From Kitasatospora phosalacinea (GTDB taxonomy: Bacteria; Actinomycetota; Actinomycetes; Streptomycetales; Streptomycetaceae), in contig NZ_JNYE01000032.1 of assembly GCF_000717185.1 (NCBI RefSeq), positions 16,528 to 80,527 on the forward strand: a DNA stretch of 64,000 bases, read 5' to 3'. This document shows, piece by piece, positions 1-8,236 of this stretch. The notes beneath the pieces are model-generated. The model saw only the letters and a program-made list of their open reading frames with translations. It ran no database searches and was not told where the DNA came from. Within the stretch, counting starts at the first letter, position 1. Each line of letters opens with the position of its first letter. Position numbers and translations under genes: made by a program.

Positions 1-1
1 C

Positions 2-1021
2 CACCCCAACGACGTCGACCACGGCACCCACCACTCCTGGGAGGTCTGGAACCGCCAGGACTTCGCCGAGTACCGCGACAGCGTCCCCCGCTTCGTCGCC
101 GAGTTCGGCTGGCAGGCCCCGCCCGCGTACGCCACCCTGCGCCGCGCCCTGCCGACCGAGGACCTCGCCGCCGACTCGCCCGGCATGCTGCACCACCAGA
201 AGGCCGAGGACGGCAACGGCAAGCTGAACCGCGGCGTCGAGCGGCACTTCGAACTGCCCACCGGCCCCGGCGCGTTCGACCGCTGGCACTACCTCACCCA
301 GCTGGTCCAGGCCCGCGCGATCGCCACCGGCATCGAGCACTGGCGCTCGCACTGGCCGCACTGCGCCGGCACCGTCGTCTGGCAGATCAACGACTGCTGG
401 CCGGTCTCCTCCTGGGCCGCCGTCGACGGCGACGGACGCCTCAAGCCGCTCCACCACGAACTGCGCCGCCTCTACGCCGACCGGCTGCTCACCCTGCAGC
501 CCGCCGACCGCGACGGCGCCCCCCGGATCGCCCTGGTCAACCAGGGCGCCGAGGCCTGGACCACCGCGCTGCGCCTGCGCCGCCTGGACGCCGACGGCCA
601 CGTCATCGCCGAGACCACCGCCGAACTCACCGCCGACCCCCGCAGCGTGCACCAACTCCCCGTCCCCGACGGGCTGCTGCCCACCGACGGCTCCGGCAAG
701 GAATACCTGGTCGCCGACGCGGACGGCCTGCGCGCCGTGCACTTCCCCGTCCCCGACAAGGCCTTCGCCTACCCCGCCCCGGAGTACGACCTGGCCGTCG
801 AGGAGACCGGGGACGGCGCCCACGAGGTGGTCGTCACCGCCCGCACCCTGGTCCGCGACCTGCTGCTGCAGGCCGACCGGATCGACCCGGCCGCCACTGC
901 CGACCGCGGCCTGACCACCCTGCTGCCCGGCGAGCACACCACCATCCGGGTGCACGGCGTCACCGGCACGCCGACCGCCGAGCAGGTCCGGGCGGCCCTC
1001 TTCTGCGTCGAACCGTCCTGA
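2..1021 (+). CDS. Beta-mannosidase (GH2), C-terminal part; 5' end outside window
   Basis: The reading frame is open from base 2 and runs to TGA at 1019-1021, giving about 339 residues of a larger enzyme. GH2 beta-mannosidases are usually 800-850 residues, so roughly the last 40 percent is present. The early segment HPNDVDHGTHHSWEVWN followed by FVAEFGWQ is typical of this family; the Glu of the AEFG motif is the expected catalytic nucleophile. The later INDCWPVSSWA segment closes the barrel, and the remainder is the beta-sandwich tail. It would release mannose from the non-reducing end of beta-mannosides. No signal peptide can be judged because the start is missing. A GC-rich hairpin follows the stop. 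Confidence 0.9.
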   Translation, partial: HPNDVDHGTHHSWEVWNRQDFAEYRDSVPRFVAEFGWQAPPAYATLRRALPTEDLAADSPGMLHHQKAEDGNGKLNRGVERHFELPTGPGAFDRWHYLTQLVQARAIATGIEHWRSHWPHCAGTVVWQINDCWPVSSWAAVDGDGRLKPLHHELRRLYADRLLTLQPADRDGAPRIALVNQGAEAWTTALRLRRLDADGHVIAETTAELTADPRSVHQLPVPDGLLPTDGSGKEYLVADADGLRAVHFPVPDKAFAYPAPEYDLAVEETGDGAHEVVVTARTLVRDLLLQADRIDPAATADRGLTTLLPGEHTTIRVHGVTGTPTAEQVRAALFCVEPS

Positions 1022-1058
1022 ACCGCCTTGCAGTAGACGGTAGTTGAGATCCGTGCCA

Positions 1059-1092
1059 CGGGCCGGGCCCGCCTCCGGGCGAGCCCGGCCCG
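1059..1092 (+). terminator. GC-rich hairpin after the beta-mannosidase gene
   Basis: Two perfect 10-base arms, CGGGCCGGGC at 1059-1068 and its reverse complement at 1083-1092, enclose 14 bases that can themselves pair (CGCC with GGCG). There is no T-run, as is usual for actinobacterial terminators. It lies 38 bases after the stop codon. Confidence 0.6.
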
Positions 1093-1252
1093 GGTGCGTG
1101 CGGGGCCCCGCTGTGCCTTGAATGGTCGCGGTGCCGCCGTCCAGCCGCCCGGGCCGTACGAGCGCACCGCCCGGGCCGCACGAGCGCTCCGGAGCACCAC
1201 GCCCGCCGGGCCCGGCCGTCCGCCGCCGCCCGGCCCCGGATCGGAGACACCC

Positions 1253-2080
1253 ATGCCCCACTGCACCACCCGCGACGGCGTCGAGATCTTCTACAAGGAC
1301 TGGGGGAGCGGCCGCCCGGTCGTCTTCATCCACGGCTGGCCGCTGAACGGCGACGCCTGGCAGGACCAGCTGAAGGCCGTCGCCGACGCGGGCTTCCGCG
1401 GCATCGCCCACGACCGGCGCGGCCACGGCCGCTCCACCCCCGTGTGGGACGGCTACGACTTCGACACCTTCGCCGACGACCTGAACGACCTGCTCACCAG
1501 CCTCGACCTGCGCGACGTCACCCTCGTCGCGCACTCCATGGGCGGCGGCGAACTCGCCCGCTACATCGGCCGGCACGGCACCGCCCGGATCCGTTCCGCG
1601 GTGCTGCTCTCCGCCATCCCGCCGCTGATGCTCCAGGGCCCGGACAACCCCGAGGGCGTGCCGCAGTCCGTCTTCGACGGCATCAAGGCCGGCATCCTCA
1701 AGGAGCGCTCGCAGTTCTGGAAGGACTCCTCGGTCGGCTTCTTCTCCGCGAACCGCCCCGGCAGCAAGGCCACCGAGGGCAACAAGGACGCCTTCTGGTA
1801 CATGGCCATGGCCGAGACGATCCAGGGCGGCGTCGCCTGCGTGGACGCCTTCGCGCACACCGACTTCCACGAGGACCTGAAGAACTTCGACGTCCCGCTG
1901 CTGGTCGTCCACGGCGACGACGACCAGATCGTCCCGATCGACGCCACCGGCCGCAAGACCGCCGCCCTCGTCCCCGGCGCGGTGCTCAAGGTCTACGAGG
2001 GCGGCTCGCACGGCATCGCCCTCGTGCCCGGCGACAAGGAGAGGTTCAACCAGGACCTGATCGAGTTCCTGAAATCCTGA
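1253..2080 (+). CDS. Alpha/beta hydrolase, non-heme haloperoxidase type
   Basis: 275 residues from ATG 1253, preceded by GGAGAC. An in-frame start at 1094 exists, but the extra 53 residues are Pro/Arg/Gly-rich and unlike the family. Visible features are the oxyanion strand VVFIHGWP (residues 23-30), the nucleophile elbow AHSMGGG with Ser95, the acid in HGDDDQIVP (Asp224) and the catalytic His253 in GGSHGI. Length and motifs match cofactor-free chloroperoxidase/perhydrolase-type esterases, so it probably hydrolyses an ester or forms peracids. It is cytoplasmic, as there is no leader. The physiological substrate cannot be read from the sequence. The next gene follows on the same strand after about 40 bases. 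Confidence 0.88.
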   Translation: MPHCTTRDGVEIFYKDWGSGRPVVFIHGWPLNGDAWQDQLKAVADAGFRGIAHDRRGHGRSTPVWDGYDFDTFADDLNDLLTSLDLRDVTLVAHSMGGGELARYIGRHGTARIRSAVLLSAIPPLMLQGPDNPEGVPQSVFDGIKAGILKERSQFWKDSSVGFFSANRPGSKATEGNKDAFWYMAMAETIQGGVACVDAFAHTDFHEDLKNFDVPLLVVHGDDDQIVPIDATGRKTAALVPGAVLKVYEGGSHGIALVPGDKERFNQDLIEFLKS

Positions 2081-2123
2081 AGTCCCGACGCCCCCTCCGG
2101 GCGGTTCCGGCAGGATGCACGGC

Positions 2124-3146
2124 ATGACCGCCACCCCCGCCACCGCCCGGCAGGCCGCCCGCGACGCACTGGAGGGCCTGGCCCTCGGGGACGCCTTCGG
2201 GGAGCGCTGGTTCAAGCTGTTCCGGACGCCCGCCGAGGCGTTCGAGCAGATCCGGACCCGGCGCACCCCCGAGGAGGCGCCCTGGTACTGGACCGACGAC
2301 ACCGCGACCGCCCTGTGCGTGTACCGGGCACTGCTCGACTACGACGGGATCGGCCGCGACGGGATCGGTCGCGACGGGATCGGTCGCGACGGGATCGGCC
2401 GCACCCGGCTCGCCGCGATGTTCGGCGCCACCTTCCTCGCCGACCCGGGCCGCGGCTACGGCCGCGGCATGAAGCGGCTGCTGCCCGTCCTCGCCGAGCA
2501 CCCGCAGCGCTGGAAGGACGAGGCCGTCACGCTGTTCGACGGGCAGGGCAGCCTCGGCAACGGCGCCGCGATGCGGGTCGCCCCGCTCGGCGCCTGGTTC
2601 GCCGCGGACCTCGACGAGGCCGCCGAGCAGGCCGTGCACTCCGCCGAGGTCACCCACGCCCACCCCGAGGGCATCGCCGGGGCCGTCGCCGTCGCCCTGG
2701 CCGCCGCGCTCGCCGCCCGCGGCCGGACGGACGCGGGCGGCCGGCCGGGCGGACGGCCGGGGAACGCCCCGGCCGGGGCGGAGCTGCTGCGTGAGGTCGC
2801 CGCCCGCACCCCCGGCGGGGCGATCCGCGAGGGCGTCACCGCCGCCGCCGACCTGCCCGCCGCGACGGAGCCCTGGCGGGCCGCCGACCTGCTCGGCAGC
2901 GGGCAGCGGGTCCGCGCCTCCGACACCGTGCCGTTCGCACTCTGGTCCGCCGCCCATCACCTCGACAGCCTCACCGACGCGCTGTGGACCACCGCCGAGG
3001 GCCTCGGCGACGTCGACACCACCTGCGCCATCACCGGCGGCGTGGTCGCCGCCCGCACCGGCCTGTCCGGCGTCCCGGCCGCCTGGCGGGAGCGCCGCGA
3101 GGAGCTGCCGGGGTGGGTGGCGCACCCGGGCGTGCCGGGGGAGTAG
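2124..3146 (+). CDS. ADP-ribosylglycohydrolase (DraG) family protein with an internal DGIGR repeat
   Basis: About 340 residues. The GLALGDAFGE segment and the WTDDTA metal-binding motif, with GNGAAMRVAPLG and the C-terminal DVDTTCAITGG, are the hallmarks of the Mg-dependent ADP-ribosylglycohydrolase fold that removes ADP-ribose from proteins or metabolites. ATG 2124 is preferred because GGCAGG at 2109-2114 is then 9 bases upstream; ATG 2115 in the same frame is the alternative. Four copies of a 5-residue unit (DGIGR) follow the TDD motif, in a spot where the family has a loop. A second low-complexity stretch rich in Gly/Arg lies around codons 205-215. TAG stops it inside a 23-bp repeat array shared with the convergent gene. 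Confidence 0.88.
   Translation: MTATPATARQAARDALEGLALGDAFGERWFKLFRTPAEAFEQIRTRRTPEEAPWYWTDDTATALCVYRALLDYDGIGRDGIGRDGIGRDGIGRTRLAAMFGATFLADPGRGYGRGMKRLLPVLAEHPQRWKDEAVTLFDGQGSLGNGAAMRVAPLGAWFAADLDEAAEQAVHSAEVTHAHPEGIAGAVAVALAAALAARGRTDAGGRPGGRPGNAPAGAELLREVAARTPGGAIREGVTAAADLPAATEPWRAADLLGSGQRVRASDTVPFALWSAAHHLDSLTDALWTTAEGLGDVDTTCAITGGVVAARTGLSGVPAAWRERREELPGWVAHPGVPGE
2343..2402. repeat. Four tandem 15-bp units coding DGIGR
   Basis: Units start at 2343, 2358, 2373 and 2388 and read GACGGGATCGG(C/T)CGC. They differ only at the wobble base, lie in frame in the ADP-ribosylglycohydrolase gene, and so can expand or contract without breaking it. Confidence 0.95.
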
Positions 3147-3249
3147 CGCCGCTACCCGGCGGGCCGTAGCGGTGCTGAGCGGCGGGCCGTAGCGGTGCTG
3201 AGCGGCGGGCCGTAGCGCCGCTACCCGGCGGGCCGTAGCACCGCTAAGC
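3143..3249. repeat. 23-bp tandem repeats across the convergent 3' ends
   Basis: Four units begin at 3158, 3181, 3204 and 3227, after a partial one at 3143-3157. Each starts GGCGGGCCGTAGC and ends in either GGTGCTGAGC or a CGCCGCTA-type variant. TAGCGCCGCTA is itself palindromic, so each unit can form a small hairpin. The stop codons of both flanking genes (TAG 3144-3146 on plus; TAG on minus at 3246-3244) lie inside repeat units. It probably acts as a bidirectional terminator. Confidence 0.85.
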
Positions 3250-4143
3250 GGCGGGGGCGTCCAGCAGGGCGAGTTGGGCGGCGGTCAGGCGCAGGGCCCC
3301 GGCGGCGAGGTTCTGCCGCAGGTGCTCGGGGTTCGTCGTGCCGGGGATGGCCAGCACGTGCGGGCCGCGGTGCAGCGTCCAGGCCAGCCGGACCTGGGCG
3401 GGCGTCGCGCCGTGCGCGGCGGCGACGGCCCGGACCCGGGCGTCCCGTTCGGTGCCGGGGGCGGCCTCCCGGGCGGTGCCGGAGATGGCGAAGAACGGGA
3501 CGAAGGCGATGCCGAGTCCGCGGCACAGCTCCAGCAGCCCGTTCTCGTCGGCCAGGCGCCGGTCCAGCCCGTAGGAGTTCTGCACGCACACCACGGGGGC
3601 GATCGCCCGGGCCTGGTGGACGTGCTCGGGGCGGGCGTTGGACAGGCCCAGGTGCCGGACCAGCCCGGCCCGCTGCAGCTCGGCGAGGGCGCCGAAGTGC
3701 TCGGTGACGGACTCCACGTCCGGCCCGTTGCGGCGCAGGTTGACCACGTCGAGGTGGTCGGTGCCGAGCTGGCGCAGGTTCTCCTCGACCTGGGCGCGCA
3801 GCTGCTCGGGCCGCGCCATGGTGTGCCACTCGCCGTCGGGGGTGCGGCCGGGCCCGACCTTCGTCACGACGGCGACCCGGTGGCCGCGCCAGCCCGCCAG
3901 CGCCCGGTTGAGCAGTTCGTTGGCGGAGCGCAGCGGCGAGAAGTAGAACGAGGCGGTGTCGACGTGGTCGACGCCCTGCTCGAACGCGGCGTGCAGCAGC
4001 CGGACGGCCGCCGCCCGGTCGATCGGCGGGCCGTCGGAGTTGCCGTGCATGCCGTTGCCGGTCAGCCGCATCGCGCCGTAGCCGATCCGGTTCACCTCCA
4101 GGTCGCCGAGCCTCCAGGTGCCTGCCGTCGCTGCGTCGCCCAT
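3244..4143 (-). CDS. Aldo/keto reductase (pyridoxal-reductase-like subgroup)
   Basis: 299 residues from ATG 4143, preceded by GGAGGGGAC; GTG 4149 is a close alternative. The opening WRLGDLEVNRIGYGAMRLTG, then VDTASFY (catalytic Asp and Tyr), VVTKVGP (catalytic Lys) and the late IPGTTNPEHLRQNL define the NADPH-dependent aldo/keto reductase barrel. At the usual catalytic His position the sequence reads DVVNLRR, so His is absent; this is also seen in the subgroup of E. coli YdbC/PdxI, and pyridoxal or a similar aldehyde is a reasonable but unproven substrate. It is convergent with the ADP-ribosylglycohydrolase gene and divergent from dedA. Confidence 0.9.
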   Translation of the reverse strand: MGDAATAGTWRLGDLEVNRIGYGAMRLTGNGMHGNSDGPPIDRAAAVRLLHAAFEQGVDHVDTASFYFSPLRSANELLNRALAGWRGHRVAVVTKVGPGRTPDGEWHTMARPEQLRAQVEENLRQLGTDHLDVVNLRRNGPDVESVTEHFGALAELQRAGLVRHLGLSNARPEHVHQARAIAPVVCVQNSYGLDRRLADENGLLELCRGLGIAFVPFFAISGTAREAAPGTERDARVRAVAAAHGATPAQVRLAWTLHRGPHVLAIPGTTNPEHLRQNLAAGALRLTAAQLALLDAPAA

Positions 4144-4451
4144 GCGCACGTCCCCTCCGTCGGATGCCAGGAGACGGAGTATGGGCCGGTCAGGGGGTGG
4201 GCCGACAGGGCCCGCGGGTGCGGGGAATCTCACCTCCGGACGGGGAACGAACGCATCGGCGCCGGGAGTTGGATCCGGTGTACGAAGGGACGTCGACCGG
4301 CCGCCGAGCGGCCGTCGGCGGGCTCGGGGGAGGGGGTCGGCGGGGGCGGCAGCAGCGGATAGGCTGACCCGGCTGGTTCTTTGCCGAAATTTTCCTGTGC
4401 GCCGTACGACGTGTCGACGGCCTTGTCCTGCCCAGACGGAGGTACTCCGCC
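4144..4451 (+). promoter_or_regulatory. Divergent intergenic region between the aldo/keto reductase and DedA genes
   Basis: These 308 bases hold no supported gene. A TAGGCT hexamer at 4360-4365 in the context GGATAGGCTGAC is a good actinobacterial -10 candidate for the downstream DedA gene, and the short AT-rich piece GAAATTTTCC follows at about 4387. A GGAGGT ribosome-binding site sits just before the TTG start. A -35 element cannot be assigned with confidence. Confidence 0.4.
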
Positions 4452-5126
4452 TTGCACGTCGACCAATGGATCAACGACGTCCCACCGACCCTGGTGTACG
4501 TCATCATCGGCCTGATCATCGGCCTGGAGAGCCTGGGCATCCCGCTGCCCGGCGAGATCGCCCTGGTCACCGCCTCGCTGCTGGCCGCCAAGGGCACGGT
4601 CAGCCCGTGGGGCGTGGCGCTCTGCGCGATCGCGGGCGCGATCATCGGCGACTCGATCGGCTACGCGATCGGGCACAAGGGCGGACGGCCGCTGTTCGAG
4701 AAACTCGGCCGCAAGTTCCCCAAGCACTTCGGGCCCGACCACCTGGCCACCGCCGAGCGGCAGTTCCAGCGCTGGGGCATGTGGGCGGTCTTCTTCGGCC
4801 GCTTCGTCGCGCTGCTGCGGATCTTCGCGGGCCCGCTGGCCGGCACCCTGCGGATGCCGTACTGGAAGTTCCTGATCGCCAACGTGCTGGGCGGCGTGGT
4901 CTGGGCGGGCGGCACCACGCTGCTGGTCTACCAGGTCGGCAAGGTCGCCGAGAAGTACCTGCAGGGCGCCTCGTACATCGGGCTGGGCGCGGCCGTGCTG
5001 TTCGGCGCGGGCTCGGCGCTGTGGCTCAAGCGGAAGGCCAAGAAGTCCCGGGCCGAGCACCCGGAGCAGTCCGGCGGCAAGAGCGGCGAACCGCTCGCCG
5101 AGACCTTCGCGGAGAGCACCGACTGA
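4452..5126 (+). CDS. DedA-family membrane protein
   Basis: 224 residues from TTG 4452, chosen because GGAGGT lies 9 bases upstream and no ATG fits the family start. Motifs: SLGIPLPGE (residues about 33-41), GDSIGYAIG, FFGRFVALLRIFAGPLAG, and GGVVWAGGTTLL. These are the conserved DedA/VTT features, with re-entrant hairpins, that underlie lipid scrambling or proton-coupled transport in this family. A charged tail (about residues 195-224) is cytoplasmic in style. A strong 18-bp hairpin follows the stop, so it is probably a single-gene transcript. Confidence 0.9.
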   Translation: MHVDQWINDVPPTLVYVIIGLIIGLESLGIPLPGEIALVTASLLAAKGTVSPWGVALCAIAGAIIGDSIGYAIGHKGGRPLFEKLGRKFPKHFGPDHLATAERQFQRWGMWAVFFGRFVALLRIFAGPLAGTLRMPYWKFLIANVLGGVVWAGGTTLLVYQVGKVAEKYLQGASYIGLGAAVLFGAGSALWLKRKAKKSRAEHPEQSGGKSGEPLAETFAESTD

Positions 5127-5144
5127 CCCCGCGCCGCCGCCCGT

Positions 5145-5184
5145 CCGAGGCCGCCGCGACCCCACCGGGTCGCGGCGGCCTCGG
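5145..5184. terminator. 18-bp perfect hairpin after dedA
   Basis: The left arm at 5145-5162 begins CCGAGGCCGCC and the right arm at 5167-5184 is its exact reverse complement; the loop is CACC. It has no T-run. It lies 19 bases after the DedA stop and separates it from the methyltransferase gene. Confidence 0.85.
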
Positions 5185-5248
5185 CGTGTCCCGGCGCGTG
5201 CCCGGGTAGGTTCGGCAGGCCCGAAGTGATCGCGAAGTGGGGAGAGCC

Positions 5249-5926
5249 ATGCAGAACGACCCGCAGCTGTGGAGCGCGGTGGACGAGTACGCCGAGGCGC
5301 TGCTGATCGGCCCGGACGAGGCCCTGGACGCCGCGCGGGAGGCCGCCGACGAGGCCGGGCTGCCGCAGATCGCGGTCGCCGCGAACCAGGGCAAGCTGCT
5401 GCACCTGCTGGCCCGGATCCGCGGCGCCCGGCGGATCCTGGAGATCGGCACGCTGGCCGGCTACAGCACCATCTGGCTGGCCCGCGCCCTGCCCGACGGC
5501 GGCACCCTGACCACCCTGGAGCTCGACCCGGCGCACGCCGCCGTCGCCACCGCCAACCTGGAACGGGCCGGCCTCGCCGACCGCGTCGAGGTCCGCCTCG
5601 GCCCGGCCCTGGACACCCTGGCGCAGCTGGTCGCGCAGGGCGGCGAACCGTACGACTTCTTCTTCGTCGACGCCGACAAGGCCAACATCCCGCAGTACGT
5701 CGAGGCCGCCCTCGCACTGGCGGGCCCCGGCGCGGTCGTCGTGGTCGACAACGTGGTGCGCGAGGGCCGGCTCGCCGACGCCGACAGCACCGACCCGGCG
5801 GTGCTCGGCGTGCGGCGGATGCACGAGCTGATCGCGGGCGAGAAGCGGCTGGACGCCACCACCGTGCAGACCGTCGGCAGCCGCGGCCACGACGGGTTCA
5901 CCCTGATCAGGGTCCTGGAGGGGTAG
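5249..5926 (+). CDS. O-methyltransferase family 3 (caffeoyl-CoA/catechol type)
   Basis: 225 residues from ATG 5249, preceded by GGGGAGAG; the in-frame GTG at 5237 would place that site inside the gene. SAM-binding motif I is ILEIGTLAGYSTIWLARAL (residues about 63-81). TTLELDPAHA binds the ribose, and DFFFVDADKANIPQYV carries the metal-binding Asp residues. VVVVDNVVREG is the later conserved strand. The family methylates vicinal hydroxyls using SAM and a divalent metal. It could act on a catechol or a secondary metabolite, but no neighbour fixes the substrate. Confidence 0.9.
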   Translation: MQNDPQLWSAVDEYAEALLIGPDEALDAAREAADEAGLPQIAVAANQGKLLHLLARIRGARRILEIGTLAGYSTIWLARALPDGGTLTTLELDPAHAAVATANLERAGLADRVEVRLGPALDTLAQLVAQGGEPYDFFFVDADKANIPQYVEAALALAGPGAVVVVDNVVREGRLADADSTDPAVLGVRRMHELIAGEKRLDATTVQTVGSRGHDGFTLIRVLEG

Positions 5927-5982
5927 CCCCGCCGGGGCCCCGCGCTCCCGGCGGCCGGGGCCGAGGTGGAAGACTGGGCGGC

Positions 5983-6873
5983 ATGCGCATCGGACTCCTC
6001 GGCACCGGCCCCTGGGCGGGCTTCGTGCACGCCCCCGCCCTGGCCGCCCACCCCGACGTCACCTTCGCCGGACTCTGGGGCCGCCGCCCCGAGGCCGCCG
6101 CCGAACTCGCGGCCGTCCACGGCGTCCCCGCCTACCCGACGGTCGACGCCCTGCTGGCCGACGTGGACGCGGTCGCGGTCGCCCTCCCGCCGGACGTGCA
6201 GGCCGAGTACGCGGCCCGGGCCGCCCGCGCGGGCAAGCACCTGCTGCTGGACAAGCCGGTCGCCGCGACCGTCGACGCCGCCCGCGCCGTCGAGGACGCG
6301 GCCGCCGCCACCGGCGTCGCCTCGGTGGTCTTCTTCACCACCCGCTTCGGCCCCACCCAGGAGGCCTGGATCACCGAACAGGCCGCCGCGGGCGGCTGGT
6401 TCACCGCCCACAGCCACTGGATCGGCTCGGTCTTCACCACCGACAGCCCGTTCGCCGCCTCCCCCTGGCGCCAGCAGAAGGGCGCACTGTGGGACGTCGG
6501 CCCGCACGCCCTCTCCGTCCTGCTGCCCGTCCTCGGCGAGGTCGACCACCTCACCGCCGCCCCCGGCCCCGCCGACACCACCCACCTGGTGCTCCGCCAC
6601 CGCGGCGGCGCCTCCAGCACCGTCACCCTCAGCCTGACCGCCCCGCCCGCCGCCTCCGCGAACGGCGCCGCCGTCGAACTCCGCGGCACCACCGGCGTCA
6701 CCGCCCTCCCCGACCGCGACACCGAGGCCACCGACGCCTTCGCCCGCGCGATCGACGCCCTCCTGGCCGCCGCGGCCACCGGCACCCCGCACGCCTGCGA
6801 CGTCGCCTTCGGACGGCAGGTGGTCGAGGTCCTGGCCGCCGCCGAGGAACAACTGCTGCGCGGCGGACGGTAG
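5983..6873 (+). CDS. Gfo/Idh/MocA family oxidoreductase
   Basis: 296 residues. The Rossmann start MRIGLLGTGPWAGFVHAPAL, the stretch AVALPPDVQAEYAARAARAGKHLLLDKPVA (with DKP in place of the commoner EKP) and the late GALWDVGPHALSVLLPVLG are diagnostic of NAD(P)-dependent sugar or inositol dehydrogenases and related reductases. The C-terminal half has the alpha/beta substrate domain with a truncated length compared with glucose-fructose oxidoreductase, as in many short actinobacterial members. ATG 5983 is the only good start; the ribosome-binding site is weak (GAGGTGG about 15 bases upstream). The substrate is unknown. Confidence 0.88.
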   Translation: MRIGLLGTGPWAGFVHAPALAAHPDVTFAGLWGRRPEAAAELAAVHGVPAYPTVDALLADVDAVAVALPPDVQAEYAARAARAGKHLLLDKPVAATVDAARAVEDAAAATGVASVVFFTTRFGPTQEAWITEQAAAGGWFTAHSHWIGSVFTTDSPFAASPWRQQKGALWDVGPHALSVLLPVLGEVDHLTAAPGPADTTHLVLRHRGGASSTVTLSLTAPPAASANGAAVELRGTTGVTALPDRDTEATDAFARAIDALLAAAATGTPHACDVAFGRQVVEVLAAAEEQLLRGGR

Positions 6874-6925
6874 CCGACGGCGGGCCGGGGCAGGGGACAC
6901 GGGCCGGAGCACGGGCGGGGGACGG

Positions 6926-7069
6926 TCAGAGCGGCTCGGAGCGCTCCGCCGCCGCCGGACCCTCCCGCACCGCCCGCTCGACCTGCTCCTCGGTGCAGAC
7001 CCGGGCCGGCGTCTTGCGGAGGTGCGCCTCCCGGCCGATGCGCACCCCGGGGAGGTTCGCGGCGTACAT
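6926..7069 (-). CDS. Possible small protein, 47 residues
   Basis: ATG at 7069 to TGA at 6928-6926. The product begins MYAANLPGVRIGREAHL and has a charged helix around EEQVERAVREG. It fills the 270-base gap between two larger genes. There is only a weak AAGG about 13 bases upstream, and no family is recognised. Codon third positions are GC-rich as expected, but so is random sequence here, so this is a tentative call. Confidence 0.3.
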   Translation of the reverse strand: MYAANLPGVRIGREAHLRKTPARVCTEEQVERAVREGPAAAERSEPL

Positions 7070-7147
7070 CGGCACTGCGGACCTTCGCCGAACGTCCACC
7101 GGGGGCGGTAGCCGGGCCAGGGTGCCCGGGGCGCGCCCGGGGCACGG

Positions 7148-8236
7148 TCAGGGGCCGGCGGGGCGGCGGTCGGCCGGGCGGCGGGGCGGGATCGGGGTGG
7201 CGGGGAAGTCGCGGGGGCCGGTCCACAGGGCCGGGACGGCGTCCGCGCGGCGGGCCAACTCGTAGGCGACCGCCTCGTAGTTGACCCGCCAGCCGCGGAA
7301 GTGCGGCCAGGCCTCGGCGACCGTCCGCTCCAGGCCCATGCCCGCGGAGGTGACCAGCTCCGCCGCCGCGTCGAACTCCGCGAAGGACAGCCGGATCGGG
7401 CCGTCCGGGTCCGGGTCCGGTTCGAAGGGGATGCGCAGCGCCGTCGCGATGTCGCGCAGCGCGGTGAACCCGGCGCGCAGCAGCAGCCGGGCCTCGGGCG
7501 GGGCCGAGCGCGGGTTCAGGGCCAGCTGCATCGCGGCCGCGTCCATCACCGCGATCAGGCCCACCACCCAGCTGCGGTACGGCTGCGGCGAGCGGAACGA
7601 GATCAGCACCGGGTAGTTGGAGTGCCCCTCGCCGAGGTCCGCCGCCAGCCGCTCCCAACTCCGGTACAGCTCCGGCAGTTCGCCCTCGGTGCGCACCAGC
7701 GCCTGCCGGGCCAGCAGCTCCGGGCCCCAGGCCGGCTCGCCCGCCCGCGACTGCAGCAGCGTCACCTCCAACTCCCGCCGGTTGTACGCCCCGTAGAGCG
7801 TCGGCAGGTAGGCGATCAGCAGCGCGATGATCAGCGGGCCGTTCGCCGCCGCCAGGAAGTCGATCACCGACAGGTGCAGCCGGTCGCCGCTGGCGAAACC
7901 CAGCGTGAACAGGCTCGACCCGGCCTCCCGGAACGCCACCCGCCACCCCAGCTCGGACGTCCCGCGCAGCAGCAGCGTGTACGCGCACAGCGTCGACACC
8001 AGCCAGCAGCCCAGCATCCCCAGCAGGATCAGCGGCGCCAGCCAGGTCTGCGCCCGGTCGATCGCCCGGTAGCCGCCGAGCGGCGCCGCGACCGCCCGCA
8101 CCACCCGGCGCAGCACCGACCACAGCCGGATCACCAGCGCCGAGTACAGCCCGCGCGGCACCACCAGCGTCCGCAGGATGCTGGCCGCGGTGGCCAGCAG
8201 CAGGACGGCCCCGGCCAGCGTGAAGATCACTCTCAT
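7148..8236 (-). CDS. Integral membrane protein of unknown function, ion-channel-like loop
   Basis: 362 residues from ATG 8236, which overlaps the TGA of the upstream hydrolase gene as ATGA. The N-terminal half has about four hydrophobic segments (roughly residues 1-22, 58-82, 100-115 and 125-150). A short segment GSSLFTLGFASGDRLHL lies before the last helix and resembles the pore loop plus selectivity-filter arrangement of two-helix channels, though it is not a canonical TVGYG. The remaining 200 residues are cytoplasmic and helical, with conserved-looking motifs FRSPQPYRSWVVGLIAVMDAAAM. I do not recognise a named family. Translational coupling suggests it works with the metallo-hydrolase. Confidence 0.75.
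   Translation of the reverse strand: MRVIFTLAGAVLLLATAASILRTLVVPRGLYSALVIRLWSVLRRVVRAVAAPLGGYRAIDRAQTWLAPLILLGMLGCWLVSTLCAYTLLLRGTSELGWRVAFREAGSSLFTLGFASGDRLHLSVIDFLAAANGPLIIALLIAYLPTLYGAYNRRELEVTLLQSRAGEPAWGPELLARQALVRTEGELPELYRSWERLAADLGEGHSNYPVLISFRSPQPYRSWVVGLIAVMDAAAMQLALNPRSAPPEARLLLRAGFTALRDIATALRIPFEPDPDPDGPIRLSFAEFDAAAELVTSAGMGLERTVAEAWPHFRGWRVNYEAVAYELARRADAVPALWTGPRDFPATPIPPRRPADRRPAGP

Noticed and set aside
6132..8123. Long minus-strand open frame (over 600 codons) across the Gfo/Idh and membrane protein genes
   Set aside because: It is Gly/Ala/Arg-rich without recognisable motifs and overlaps well-supported genes in other frames; such frames are common at this GC content.
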